A stretch of DNA of 64,000 nt from Coleofasciculaceae cyanobacterium (GCA_036703275.1 DATNPK010000060.1:42397-106396); one strand, 5' to 3'; positions 42,516 through 52,227 are shown, numbered from the stretch's first letter. The notes: a model not told the origin generated them from the letters alone. Program-made: numbers and translations.

Positions 42516-43679
42516 TTAATGTAACGGACCTCCTAAAATAATTTTAGCGATCGCGCCTGTCACATCTTGAGCATTTTCTTGTTTTAATTGTTCGTACCAC
42601 TGCCGAGTCAAATCTGGTTCTTTGTTATAAATAGTATCGGTGCGCTTGCGGGCTTTTAAAACTAGCTGTGCTACCCTATCTTTACGTTCTGCTTCGTAAC
42701 GTTTGAGGGCATCTTCAACGCTAATATTGGTTGTGATTAAATAGCGACACAATACTTCTGCATCTTCCATCGCCTGACAACCTCCCTGTCCCAAAGTGGG
42801 AGTCGTAGCATGAGCCGAATCTCCTACTAGGGCAATTCTACCTTCAACTAAATTAGGCAAAGGATCGATATCACCTATTTCCAAACGGTTAACCTGTTCT
42901 GGGTCTAACTTTTCAATTAAATTTTGCACTGGTTGCGCCCACCCAGCAAAAATTTCTTTTAATTCGGCGCGGATATTTTCTGGAGCTGTTTTTGTTCCTT
43001 GTGGTTTAGGACAGCCCATAAAGAAGTAGAAACGATTACCCCCTACAGGCATCATCGAAGCTCGTTTACCGTCGCCAACATAAATTACCCAGACATCACT
43101 TTCAGCTAAATCTGGACTAGCCTCTACCAAACCATTCCAATTAACGTAACCAGCATAACGCGGTTCAATTTTACCTCCGTTGAGATAGCTACGGACTACT
43201 GAATGTACGCCATCTGCACCAATAACTACGTCTCCTGTAGCAGTACTACCATCTTCAAAGATGGCCGTAGCACTATCTGCATCTTGCTTAACTTCCACAC
43301 AGCGCATTCCCATCTTCACGTCAGATTTGCCGAAGGCGTTGAGCATCATCTCCTGTAAGTCAGTACGCGACACGGGATAAGGTCGTTGTCCTACCTGTTC
43401 CATCAAAGGTATCAAGTTGACATCATTTAAAACCTCTCCTTGATTGTTACGATACTCCATGCGGTTCATTTGTCCGCCTATAGCAGCAACTTCTTTGCCC
43501 AGCCCTAATTTATTCAGAATTTTAATTCCATTCGACCACAAAGAAATACCTGCCCCCGCAGGACGCAATTTTCTGGTTTTTTCATAAATCTCTACTTCGT
43601 ATCCCGCTTGGCGCATCGCAATACCTGCTGCTAAACCAGCCATTCCCGAACCGATAATAATCGCTTTTAAGTCGTACAT
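42516..43679 (-). CDS. hpxO: FAD-dependent urate hydroxylase (HpxO type)
   Basis: A 387-residue flavin monooxygenase. It has Rossmann motif IIGSGMAGLAAGIAMRQAGY, the DG motif in IGADGVHSVVRSYL, and the GD motif in GRIALVGDSAHATTPTLGQG. The two genes that follow encode the next steps of urate breakdown, so urate is the likely substrate, giving 5-hydroxyisourate with NADH and O2. Similar proteins act on other aromatics, but the context is decisive here. Confidence 0.88.
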   Translation of the reverse strand: MYDLKAIIIGSGMAGLAAGIAMRQAGYEVEIYEKTRKLRPAGAGISLWSNGIKILNKLGLGKEVAAIGGQMNRMEYRNNQGEVLNDVNLIPLMEQVGQRPYPVSRTDLQEMMLNAFGKSDVKMGMRCVEVKQDADSATAIFEDGSTATGDVVIGADGVHSVVRSYLNGGKIEPRYAGYVNWNGLVEASPDLAESDVWVIYVGDGKRASMMPVGGNRFYFFMGCPKPQGTKTAPENIRAELKEIFAGWAQPVQNLIEKLDPEQVNRLEIGDIDPLPNLVEGRIALVGDSAHATTPTLGQGGCQAMEDAEVLCRYLITTNISVEDALKRYEAERKDRVAQLVLKARKRTDTIYNKEPDLTRQWYEQLKQENAQDVTGAIAKIILGGPLH

Positions 43680-43735
43680 ATTTGACTGTAATTATTGAAT
43701 AATAATCAGACTGCACTGATAAATATTAAATGAAA

Positions 43736-45136
43736 CTACTCTCTACCTGGCAAAACCATATTGAGAATTAAAGCGGTAAGCCCGCCTGAAGAAATACCAG
43801 AAGAAAAAATACTTTTAATTAGTTCAGGTGAAGCGTCAAGAATCTCAGGCACAAAAGTAACTCCTAATCCCATGCTAAGAGCAACTGCCAAAATAATTGA
43901 ATTACGTTTAGTTAAATTAACCATCGAGAGAATTTTGATTCCTGCTACTGCCACAGTTCCAAACATAATAATTGTCGCCCCGCCTAAAACTGGTTGAGGC
44001 AAAGCTTGAAAAACACCTGAAATAAGGGGAAAAAGACCGAGAATCAGGAAAATTACCGAAATAAAGTAGCCCACATAGCGACTGCCTACGCCTGTAAGTT
44101 GAATTACACCATTATTTTGACTAAAGGTAGTGTTGGGAAAAGTATTGAAAGCAGCAGCAATCATGGAATTAATCCCATCGCCCAAAATTCCTCCTTGAAG
44201 TCTGCGGAAATATATTGGACCTTCAATTGGTTCGCCAGAAATAGCCGAGGTTGCAGTTAAATCGCCAATAGACTCAATAGCAGTAATTACGTATAAAAAA
44301 GCAAAGGGAATAAACGCTCCAAAATCAAACTTCAAACCATATTTGAACGGTATGGGCAAAGTAAACAACGGTAGTTGCGATAGATTGCTAAAATCGACCA
44401 ATCCCAGAGGAATCGAGACTAAATAACCCACTGCTAAACCGATGACAACCGATGACATCCGCAAAAAGTTACTGTTGAGACTATTAAGGGTAACAATTAC
44501 CGCTAAAACCAAAAAAGCAACTCCTAAATAAGTCCAACTGCCAAAAGTATCGTTATTTTGGGCAGGTACACCTCCAGCCATTGAGGTAATTCCCACTTTA
44601 ATTAAAGTTAAGCCTATCAAAGTTACTACTACACCCGTCACCAAAGGGGTAATGATCTTATTGGCTAGATGCAAAAAGCGGCTAATAACAATTTCAACTA
44701 AAGCCCCAAAAAAACATAAGCCAAAAATAAGACTTAGAGCATCTGTAGCACTACCACCAGCTTGTTTAGCTCCTAAACCAGCTGCAATAATTGGGGCTAA
44801 AAAAGCAAAACTTGTCCCCTGAACACTGAGTAAACCAGAACCTACGGGTCCGAATCTTTTGGCTTGAATAAAGGTGGCAATTCCTGAAACAATTAAGGAT
44901 GTACTGAGAATAAAAGTTGTATCGGCTGGTGAAACTTCTAACGCCCCACAGATAATTAAACCTGGGGTAATGATGCCTACAAAACAGGCAAAGACGTGCT
45001 GTAAGGCGACAAAAATTGATTCGACAAACGGCGGACGCGCTTCTAAGCCATAAATTAAATCCGATTCAATTGAAGCAGGTGCTTCTGGTTTAATAGCTTT
45101 TTCTAAAGTTAATTCTTGATTTGTTGGTTTTACCAT
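43736..45136 (-). CDS. NCS2 xanthine/urate permease
   Basis: A 466-residue NCS2 transporter with about 14 membrane segments. Recognisable are ALQHVFACFVGIITPGLIIC, SGLLSVQGTSFAFLAPII (the QxTSF-type substrate motif region), ESIGDLTATSAISGEPI and NTFPNTTFSQNNGVIQLTGV. The group includes uracil, xanthine and urate carriers; the UacT/PucJK-like wording and the urate hydroxylase gene 56 bp downstream favour urate or xanthine. Confidence 0.88.
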   Translation of the reverse strand: MVKPTNQELTLEKAIKPEAPASIESDLIYGLEARPPFVESIFVALQHVFACFVGIITPGLIICGALEVSPADTTFILSTSLIVSGIATFIQAKRFGPVGSGLLSVQGTSFAFLAPIIAAGLGAKQAGGSATDALSLIFGLCFFGALVEIVISRFLHLANKIITPLVTGVVVTLIGLTLIKVGITSMAGGVPAQNNDTFGSWTYLGVAFLVLAVIVTLNSLNSNFLRMSSVVIGLAVGYLVSIPLGLVDFSNLSQLPLFTLPIPFKYGLKFDFGAFIPFAFLYVITAIESIGDLTATSAISGEPIEGPIYFRRLQGGILGDGINSMIAAAFNTFPNTTFSQNNGVIQLTGVGSRYVGYFISVIFLILGLFPLISGVFQALPQPVLGGATIIMFGTVAVAGIKILSMVNLTKRNSIILAVALSMGLGVTFVPEILDASPELIKSIFSSGISSGGLTALILNMVLPGRE

Positions 45137-45203
45137 AATTCAATCAATTAATTTTTCATTTAGTTGTAGACAAGTAGGGGCGAACAACAATTTACCCCTA
45201 CAG

Positions 45204-46631
45204 TTAGCCGAAGCGCAGAGTCATAAAAATAAAGCGGGCAATAAATATAGCTGCGAGAATCCAGGTAATTAGAGGAACATCGCCAGCCCTGCCTTTAAAG
45301 GTTTTTAATAGGGGATAGGTAATTAGGCCAATAGATAGCCCTGCGGCAATGGAAAAAGCAAAGGGAATAAAAAACAGCGTGAGAAATGCAGGTATGGCTT
45401 CGGTTAAATCATCCCAGCTAATACTGGTAATGCTTGCCATCATCAACACCCCAACAATAGTTAAAGCTGGAGTGGTAGCAAAAGCGGGTATGGCCTCAAA
45501 AATTGGCGTAAATATTAGGGAAATAAAGAATAGCCCCGCAACTACTACCGAAGTAAAGCCAGTACGTCCTCCCTCAGCTACTCCCGAAGCCGATTCCACA
45601 AAGGTAGTTACGCTAGATGTTCCCATAATTGCCCCTGTAGTAGTGGCGATCGCATCTGCGGTCAATGCCCGATTTGCTCTAGGTAATTCTCCATTCTCAT
45701 CGATATATCCTGCCTGCATTCCTACCCCTGCAAGAGTGCCAATTGTGTCGAATAGATCGACAAACAGGAATACTAAAAGTACTGCGATAAAGTCAATCCA
45801 ATTGCTGCCGTTGATTCCGCCTAGCCCAATAAATGCTGCCCCAAATAAGTTCGCGGGAAAAGCGGGAATGGAAGCAATTCCCTGGGGGGCGTTAGCGACA
45901 CCAAATATCCAACCCAGGAGTGCAGTTCCAGCAATGCCCCACAACAACGCACCTTTGATACGTCGGATCATCAAGAAAGCCGTTAGGAAAATGCCAAATA
46001 TGGCCATTAAACTTTGAGGTTGGGCCAAGCTGCCAAAGTCAGTTTTGGTAACTTCGTTAGCGACAATTAAGCCTGCGCCCCCCGTCTGTGTTGCCCCGCC
46101 TAAGCCGATATAGGCTAAAAATAAACCAATTCCTACCGTGGTTGCCGATTTAATTGAGCTAGGTACGGCAGTAATTAAATGACGACGAATATCGCTAATT
46201 GTTAGTAGGATAAAAATCAGTCCTTCAATAAATACAGAAGCCAAAGCGACGCGCCAGTCAATACCTAAACCCAACACCACCGAATAGGCAAAGAAAGCAT
46301 TTATGCCCATCCCTGGAGCAAGGGCAAAAGGATATTTTGCCAACAAACCCATAATCAGTGTTCCGATTCCTGCTGATACTGCTGTGGCAACTACTAGTTC
46401 GGCAAATAAATCTTTTGGTTGATTGAGAAAAATAGCATCAGAAAGAATTAATGGATTGACTACCAAAATATAGGCCATCGTCATAAAGGTAGTAATCCCC
46501 GCTAGTATTTCTGTCCGAAAACTAGTTTGATACTGATCGAATTTAAAATAATTGGCGATCGCACCTTGCCAGCCTTGACGAGGCGGTTTGCCTCTGGGTC
46601 GATCGGTTTCTTTGGGATCGATTACATTCAC
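45204..46631 (-). CDS. AzgA-type guanine/hypoxanthine permease (NCS2)
   Basis: A 475-residue permease of the AzgA-like branch of NCS2. It begins with YFKFDQYQTSFRTEILAGIT and FMTMAYILVVNPLILSDA, has PGMGINAFFAYSVVLGLG, LFVDLFDTIGTLAGVGMQAG and SSVTTFVESASGVAEGGRTG. This group imports guanine, hypoxanthine or adenine by proton symport. It is the first gene of the purine operon; a palindrome of the GTATAC type lies 74 bp upstream. Confidence 0.9.
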   Translation of the reverse strand: MNVIDPKETDRPRGKPPRQGWQGAIANYFKFDQYQTSFRTEILAGITTFMTMAYILVVNPLILSDAIFLNQPKDLFAELVVATAVSAGIGTLIMGLLAKYPFALAPGMGINAFFAYSVVLGLGIDWRVALASVFIEGLIFILLTISDIRRHLITAVPSSIKSATTVGIGLFLAYIGLGGATQTGGAGLIVANEVTKTDFGSLAQPQSLMAIFGIFLTAFLMIRRIKGALLWGIAGTALLGWIFGVANAPQGIASIPAFPANLFGAAFIGLGGINGSNWIDFIAVLLVFLFVDLFDTIGTLAGVGMQAGYIDENGELPRANRALTADAIATTTGAIMGTSSVTTFVESASGVAEGGRTGFTSVVVAGLFFISLIFTPIFEAIPAFATTPALTIVGVLMMASITSISWDDLTEAIPAFLTLFFIPFAFSIAAGLSIGLITYPLLKTFKGRAGDVPLITWILAAIFIARFIFMTLRFG

Positions 46632-46704
46632 TTGTGTAGATACTCCTTTCGGCGTCTCTTAAACCCCTGATGTCAACTCAATAGCATCAGTGAACAGTTC
46701 TTTT

Positions 46705-46717
46705 GCATACTGTATAC
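46705..46717. promoter_or_regulatory. palindromic operator-like site upstream of the purine operon
   Basis: GCATACTGTATAC is the reverse complement of GTATACAGTATGC, one mismatch from the perfect palindrome at 28817-28829 in front of the porin gene. Location before azgA suggests control of the purine operon by the same regulator. Confidence 0.5.
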
Positions 46718-46808
46718 AATTGCCCAGAGAAAAATTGTATCTTTGATTACTAGCTGAATATTGCGTCACAAAACTATAGGATTTTCTCAAGTTATTCTGC
46801 AAGATAGA

Positions 46809-47372
46809 TTATTGACTAGCTAAATGATCGATTAATATTTTTGCGCCGATAAAAATTAACATTATCCCGCCAATTAGTTCTAATTTAAATTTACATAAAT
46901 TACCCCATTTATGACCAAGATAAACACTAATTAAGGATAGCCAAAAAGTAATAATGCCGATAATTGCTGCTGCCAAGAAAATAGAAATTTTTAGGACTGA
47001 TAAGCTCAAACCAACAGCTAAAGCATCAATGCTGGTTGCGATCGCCAGTCCTAATAAAGTGTAATTATCTAAGGGATTAAATTTAGCTTGCGTTTCTTCT
47101 TGTTGACAAGCTTGATAGATCATTTTGCCACCAATAGCAGTTAATAAAACAAAAGCAATCCAATGATCTACTTGAATAATTGACTCGCGAAAAGTTAAGC
47201 CAGTTAGCCAGCCAATCAAAGGCATTATTCCTTGAAAAATGCCAAATGCCAAAGCAATTTTGACAGCTTTATTGAATTTAATATGTTTAATAAATAAACC
47301 ACTACTCAAAGAAACAGCACAAGCATCAGCAGCCAAACCTATTCCAATGAGATAAATATTCGCTAATTCCAT
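46809..47372 (-). CDS. mntP: MntP-like manganese efflux protein
   Basis: A 187-residue, six-helix membrane protein (DUF204/MntP) with two related halves, each with an acidic motif in the membrane: AADACAVSLSSGL and SIDALAVGLSLS. MntP exports manganese. No yybP-ykoY riboswitch could be recognised in the 200 bp upstream. The frame is intact. It is separated from the purine operon by about 180 bp and likely independent. Confidence 0.88.
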   Translation of the reverse strand: MELANIYLIGIGLAADACAVSLSSGLFIKHIKFNKAVKIALAFGIFQGIMPLIGWLTGLTFRESIIQVDHWIAFVLLTAIGGKMIYQACQQEETQAKFNPLDNYTLLGLAIATSIDALAVGLSLSVLKISIFLAAAIIGIITFWLSLISVYLGHKWGNLCKFKLELIGGIMLIFIGAKILIDHLASQ

Positions 47373-47696
47373 TTTCCAAAATTTTTAAATTAGTTTTAGT
47401 TTAGCTGATATGTTAGTTTATTTATTATCATAATTAAATCATCTTGTATTCATTTTTTTATCATATTTAATGCTTATCAGATTAGTTATTAACTGTTAGT
47501 TAATAAAAACTGGCTCTACTTTCGCCTCATCAATATCACAGGCCGATCATTCATCATCTGGTGTTCTAGTTTTATATTGAGTTGGTCGATACTTGCATAC
47601 TTTCTCCAGTTTTTTTTACAAAATTGTATATTTAATTACCTGTTGGTCTTTTGTCATAAAACTACAATTTTTTCTGAAGCTCAGATCAATTACATA

Positions 47697-48296
47697 ATGA
47701 CAAGGGAAATGAGAGGTAAAAATTCCGTCGATCCACCAGTCACAGTTGTTATCTCGCGACGAGTAAAACCTGGATGCGAAGCAGCATTTGAAAAATTCAT
47801 CTCTGGTATTACTGCCACAGCCATGACTTTTGAAGGGCATTTAGGGACTAATGTTTTTCGCCCTAATAGTTCAGCAGACAATGAATATCAAATCATTTTT
47901 AAATTTGATCGTGCTAGCAACCTCCAGATCTGGGAAGAATCAGAGTGTCGCCGTCAGTGGTTAGCTCGCGCTGAAAGTTTGCGCTTAGAGCCAGCTAGAA
48001 TTAGAGTGATTACGGGCTTAGAAACTTGGTTTACCTTACCTTCTCCTAAACTAATTTTGCCACCACCGCGCTATAAAATGGCAACAATTACTCTGTTTGC
48101 TCTGTTTCCTCTAATTCAACTGGCGAATCTAACGCTTGCGCCTTTATTAGAATTTTTTCCTTTACCTGTACTGCTGAAAAGTTTAATTATTACTGCCATA
48201 CTCGTATTGCTGATGACTTATGTGGTGATGCCAAGAATGACCAAACTGTTTGCTCGATGGCTATATCCTAAAAAGCGGTTGATTCGTAAGCAATAA
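47697..48296 (+). CDS. antibiotic-biosynthesis-monooxygenase-domain membrane protein
   Basis: I start it at the ATG at 47697 (MTREMRGKNSVDPPVTVVIS); an upstream ATG at 47577 adds 40 hydrophobic residues from the promoter region. The ABM ferredoxin-like domain (residues 14-115: VSRRVKPGCEAAFEKF pattern, EGHLGTNVFRPN) is followed by two helices (about 130-150 and 160-180). Such fused proteins are common in cyanobacteria; the ABM domain may act on quinones or reactive carbonyls near the membrane. Function is not known. Confidence 0.8.
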   Translation: MTREMRGKNSVDPPVTVVISRRVKPGCEAAFEKFISGITATAMTFEGHLGTNVFRPNSSADNEYQIIFKFDRASNLQIWEESECRRQWLARAESLRLEPARIRVITGLETWFTLPSPKLILPPPRYKMATITLFALFPLIQLANLTLAPLLEFFPLPVLLKSLIITAILVLLMTYVVMPRMTKLFARWLYPKKRLIRKQ

Positions 48297-48492
48297 TTTA
48301 CATAATTGCTTTGCTACTTAAATGACAATTACGCTTATATTAAGCATTATTAAATATTAGTCTCTCTAAATAACTTGCTCGAGTTAACTGTCCTATACTT
48401 AGCTCTGGCCGATCGAATTAAGCAGAGGAAATGCTGCTCAAGTTTCATTGCCTCGCAAATAGGCACAGATGTAATAACACACCTAAATGCAA

Positions 48493-48498
48493 AGGAGG
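48493..48498 (+). promoter_or_regulatory. strong ribosome binding site deciding the methyltransferase start
   Basis: AGGAGG lies 10 bp before the ATG at 48509. This favours that start over the longer frame from 48431, whose first 26 residues are not family-like. Confidence 0.75.
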
Positions 48499-48508
48499 GT
48501 TTTCCAGT

Positions 48509-49177
48509 ATGAGTTCTCAGTCTTTTGGACTCACGTCGTATACAGACGAGCGCATTCATTGCCGAGTGATTCAACTACTTGAGAATCGTGAGCGAGGTAT
48601 GCTTCTAGATATTGGGGCTGGCACTGGTGCTTTGAGCAAAAAGTTGCAGGAGTTGGGGTTCTCAGTCAGTGCGTGCGACCTTCATTGCGACAACTTTATA
48701 CCGAAGGAAATCCCATTCAAGGTGGCAAACCTCAATGATGCTTTGCCTTACGATAACGCAAGTTTTGATGTGGTTGTGGGAACAGAAATTATCGAACACT
48801 TGGAAAACCCTTGGCATTTAGTGCGTGAACTACACAGAGTAACGAAACCTGGCGGCACTATAGTGCTCAGCACACCCAACCTAGACAATTGGTATGTTAG
48901 GTTGATATTTTTTCTCACAGGAAAACTCTACAATTTCCTTAGTAGCTACGAAGCTATTGGTCATATTACACCAGTTTTTCTGTGGAATTTGCGTCGGATG
49001 TGTGAAGGAAAGTTTGACATCGAACAAGTCCTAACAACTGAAACCAAAATACCAGGATTGGGTCTATGGTTGCCGCTCAGAGGGTTCTTCTGGGGGCAGT
49101 GCTTTGTAGCGCAACTTCAGAGGGTACAGGAGACAGACGTTAAGCCCAGAACGTGGTACGGTAATACAGAAGAATGA
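48509..49177 (+). CDS. class I SAM-dependent methyltransferase
   Basis: About 222 residues from the ATG at 48509. SAM-binding motif I is MLLDIGAGTGALSKKL, motif II FDVVVGTEIIEHLENP, then HRVTKPGGTIVLSTPN (motif III). The NWYVRLIFFLTGKLYNF and GHITPVFLWNLRRM segments recall methyltransferases of lipid or glycan biosynthesis. The substrate is unknown. It stands alone between an ABM protein and purT. Confidence 0.85.
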   Translation: MSSQSFGLTSYTDERIHCRVIQLLENRERGMLLDIGAGTGALSKKLQELGFSVSACDLHCDNFIPKEIPFKVANLNDALPYDNASFDVVVGTEIIEHLENPWHLVRELHRVTKPGGTIVLSTPNLDNWYVRLIFFLTGKLYNFLSSYEAIGHITPVFLWNLRRMCEGKFDIEQVLTTETKIPGLGLWLPLRGFFWGQCFVAQLQRVQETDVKPRTWYGNTEE

Positions 49178-49352
49178 GTTAGGTTTTTAGCTGAGAAAAT
49201 TTGGGGGAAACATAAAGTTAACCTTGGATAAAGGTTTTAACAAAGCTAATAGCTAACGGCTAAGGGCTAATAGCTTACCGCAAAGTAGTTTAAGCGATCG
49301 CGACGGTTTTACAATTTTGAATCATGTTTCTCTAGTTTAATCGCCTTAATCA

Positions 49353-50528
49353 ATGAAGAATTTGCAGTTACCCCAAAAAATCATGCTATTAGGTGCGGGA
49401 GAGTTGGGCAAAGAGTTTGTCATCGCTGCACAACGTTTGGGTAATTTTGTCGTGGCGATAGATCGTTACCCTAACGCACCAGCCATGCAGGTAGCCGACG
49501 CATCAGAAGTTATTTCCATGCTCAATGGTGATGATTTAGAGCGGGTTGTCAATAAATATCAGCCAGATTTTATCGTGCCAGAAATTGAGGCGATCCGTAC
49601 GGAAAAGCTGGAGGAATTTGAACAAAGAGGTATTACGGTAATTCCTACCGCAGCAGCAACTAACTACACGATGAATCGCGATCGCATTCGTGAACTTGCT
49701 GCCCAAAAATTAGGTGTCCGTACTGCCAAATACGCTTACGCCAGCAGCCTCGAAGAATTAGCTCAAGCATCAGCAGAACTCGGCTTTCCTAATGTGGTTA
49801 AACCCGTGATGTCTTCTTCTGGCAAAGGACAGTCCATTGTTTATGCAGCTAACGAAGTAGCCGCAGCCTGGGAATATGCCATTGAAGGTGCCAGGGGAGA
49901 CACTCAAAAAATTATTGTCGAAGAATTAATCGATTTTGAAATTGAAATTACTCTTTTGACCGTGAAACAATGGGATGCACCAACTATCTTTTGTCCTCCT
50001 ATTGGTCATCGTCAGGAAAGAGGAGATTACCAAGAATCGTGGCAACCCGCGGATATATCCGTCGCCAAAATTCAACAGGCTGAAGCGATCGCTGCTAAAG
50101 TAACCGATGCTCTGGGTGGAGCAGGAATATTTGGCGTAGAATTCTTTATTACTCAAGATGAGGTAATATTTTCTGAACTGTCTCCTCGCCCCCACGATAC
50201 GGGAATGGTTACGTTAATTTCGCAAAACTTAAATGAATTTGAACTGCATTTACGAGCAATTCTAGGTCTGCCCATTCCTAAAATAGACGTGTTTGCGCCA
50301 TCTGCTAGTGCCGTAATTTTGGCAGAGAAACATTCAGCGCAAATTAGCTTTGCCAACGTGGCAAAAGCTTTAGAAACAGTAGATGTAGACTTAAAACTTT
50401 TTGGCAAGCCAGATTCTCGTCCCTATCGTCGTATGGGAGTAGCTTTAGCCAAAGCAGATACAATTGAATTAGCTAGAGAGAAAGCTTTCAAAGCAGCTAG
50501 TGCCATTTCCATTAACTCAGGGATCTGA
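49353..50528 (+). CDS. purT: formate-dependent phosphoribosylglycinamide formyltransferase PurT
   Basis: A 391-residue ATP-grasp enzyme that makes formyl-GAR from GAR, formate and ATP in purine biosynthesis. It has KIMLLGAGELGKEFVIAAQR (PreATP-grasp), VPEIEAIRTEKLEEFEQ, VVKPVMSSSGKGQS (ATP loop), FGVEFFITQDEVIFSELSPR (metal residues) and PHDTGMVTLISQN. The length is usual. It uses formate, unlike PurN. Confidence 0.95.
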   Translation: MKNLQLPQKIMLLGAGELGKEFVIAAQRLGNFVVAIDRYPNAPAMQVADASEVISMLNGDDLERVVNKYQPDFIVPEIEAIRTEKLEEFEQRGITVIPTAAATNYTMNRDRIRELAAQKLGVRTAKYAYASSLEELAQASAELGFPNVVKPVMSSSGKGQSIVYAANEVAAAWEYAIEGARGDTQKIIVEELIDFEIEITLLTVKQWDAPTIFCPPIGHRQERGDYQESWQPADISVAKIQQAEAIAAKVTDALGGAGIFGVEFFITQDEVIFSELSPRPHDTGMVTLISQNLNEFELHLRAILGLPIPKIDVFAPSASAVILAEKHSAQISFANVAKALETVDVDLKLFGKPDSRPYRRMGVALAKADTIELAREKAFKAASAISINSGI

Positions 50529-50592
50529 ACATTCTGATGAAAAATAATTGACTAGAATAAATATAACCAGCTATACATACAAGAGAATTGCA

Positions 50593-51345
50593 ATGGACTT
50601 TATTACTAGTATTCTTAACACCATCGGTTCGGGTGCGACAGCATACATCCTGGCAAGCAGATTACGCGATCGGCAAACTCGTCCTAATACCCTCGCCGGC
50701 TTTCAAATGGCTGAATCTGGTGCAGTACCTTTTCTTACCAAATTAGCAGCCAGAGCATCAAGCGAAGGAGATACTTGGCTAGCAGAAAAATTAACTATCC
50801 ACGCTGCTGACGAAAAGCGTCATGGTCAAATCTTTGCTCATGGACTAAAACAGTTAGGCAAACAGGTTAAAACTGCTGACGAGATGAAGCAACAGCAATC
50901 CAAAGAGCAAAAAAACTCTAGTCCTTTCTTTGGTAAATTTTATCGAGACTACGATCCCAAGTCACTAAAAGCCGAAAATATCGACTGGCTAGTATTTATG
51001 GCTAGTACTTATATTTTAGAGTTTGATGCCAGTAAAGATTTTGCTCGTATGGCAACAGCATTACCTGACGATGAACCCAAAAGCCGAAATTTGCAGCAGA
51101 GTATCCTTAGCGTGGCACAAGACGAAACCAGACACGCAGCCTATCTCTATGAAGCGATGCAAAGAAGATTACCAACTTTTGAAGTTGAGGCGCTGGTAGC
51201 CGAGTGGAGAAAGCGTAAAATAGATGCTATGTTTGCTATGGTTGCTGACATGATTGAAACTGGTGGAAGTTCTCGCTCTTTAGTCAAAGACGGTGCGCCA
51301 ACAGAAATTGAATCAGAGCCTACACTGCAACTGGTAGAGGCATAA
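50593..51345 (+). CDS. ferritin-like diiron-fold protein
   Basis: 250 residues from the ATG at 50593 (MDFITSILNTIG). The four-helix core has two metal-ligand motifs: the helix with FQMAESGAVPFL and HAADEKRHGQIF (ExxH), and SVAQDETRHAAYLYEAM (ExxH). These are the ligands of ferritin-like diiron oxygenases/hydroxylases. The substrate is unknown; it resembles MiaE-like proteins of cyanobacteria. The pentapeptide gene follows after 35 bp and may be co-transcribed. Confidence 0.8.
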   Translation: MDFITSILNTIGSGATAYILASRLRDRQTRPNTLAGFQMAESGAVPFLTKLAARASSEGDTWLAEKLTIHAADEKRHGQIFAHGLKQLGKQVKTADEMKQQQSKEQKNSSPFFGKFYRDYDPKSLKAENIDWLVFMASTYILEFDASKDFARMATALPDDEPKSRNLQQSILSVAQDETRHAAYLYEAMQRRLPTFEVEALVAEWRKRKIDAMFAMVADMIETGGSSRSLVKDGAPTEIESEPTLQLVEA

Positions 51346-51380
51346 AAAATCTTCTGACAAACCCCTAAAGGATAGTCAAA

Positions 51381-52193
51381 ATGAAAATTGGTAACAAAAA
51401 ACTGCAACGTTCTTTTTATCGAATTTTAACTGCCATTGGGGGAACTACCGTCTTAATTGGCTTGATTCTGGCATTTGAGACGGTGTTTGGTGCTGAAAAA
51501 GACTGTAATCCTGCTGAGTCTTGGTTTTTTTGCCAGATTAGAGAGTCTGTCCTACTGAATGTCGTCGAAGGATTTAGTATTTTAGTCGCAGTTTGGTTGT
51601 TTTTTCTCGAAGCACCAGAGAGAGACAAACAGGCACATTACGAAGCTTGGAAAACTATAGATTCGGCTCATGGATTGAGAAATAGCTATGCAAGATTGCA
51701 GGCTCTACAAGACTTAAACAACGATCACATTCCTTTAAGAGGTTTTACTGCACCAGAAGCCGACTTACGAGGAATTAACCTTTCTGGGGCAGATCTCAGC
51801 CATGCTTATTTATCTGGCGCAGATCTAAGTAATGCTAACCTGAGCTACGCCAATTTAAGCCACGCTAACCTAGTAGAAACTAAATTAACCAACGCCAACC
51901 TAAGTAACAGCTTACTTACGGGAGCTAATCTAAGTCATACCGACTTGATTGAAGCTAATTTACAAGATGTAGATTTTGTAAGCGCCAATATTATCGGGGC
52001 AAATTTCGTCCGTTCCAACCTATCTCAAGCTTATTTTGGCGACGTTAACTTCAATGAGTGTTTGCTAGATGATGCTAATCTGCAAAAAACCAAGTTTTTT
52101 GGAGTGGAAAATCTGACTGTAGAACAGATCAAAACAGCAAAGAATTGGTCTGAAGGTATTTATGATGCCAAAATGCTGGCTAAATTGAATTGA
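51381..52193 (+). CDS. pentapeptide repeat membrane protein
   Basis: A 270-residue protein. Two membrane helices come first (about 10-35 and 55-78). From about residue 115 to 225 there is a run of A(D/N)LSxANL pentapeptide repeats (for example LSGADLSHAYLSGADLSNAN), which fold as a right-handed quadrilateral helix. The helix would hang on the cytosolic or lumenal face of a membrane. Function unknown, as for most cyanobacterial members. Confidence 0.88.
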   Translation: MKIGNKKLQRSFYRILTAIGGTTVLIGLILAFETVFGAEKDCNPAESWFFCQIRESVLLNVVEGFSILVAVWLFFLEAPERDKQAHYEAWKTIDSAHGLRNSYARLQALQDLNNDHIPLRGFTAPEADLRGINLSGADLSHAYLSGADLSNANLSYANLSHANLVETKLTNANLSNSLLTGANLSHTDLIEANLQDVDFVSANIIGANFVRSNLSQAYFGDVNFNECLLDDANLQKTKFFGVENLTVEQIKTAKNWSEGIYDAKMLAKLN

Positions 52194-52227
52194 GTTTAGC
52201 TGAGTCGAATAAGCGATCGCCATGCTA

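Noticed and set aside
45349..46017. Long plus-strand open frame (222 codons) opposite the AzgA-type permease gene
   Set aside because: It is the antisense reading of a clear permease gene; its composition (Ala/Pro/Lys-rich) is typical of such shadows.
47373..47570. Manganese (yybP-ykoY) riboswitch before mntP
   Set aside because: The conserved loop motifs of that riboswitch could not be found in the upstream region.
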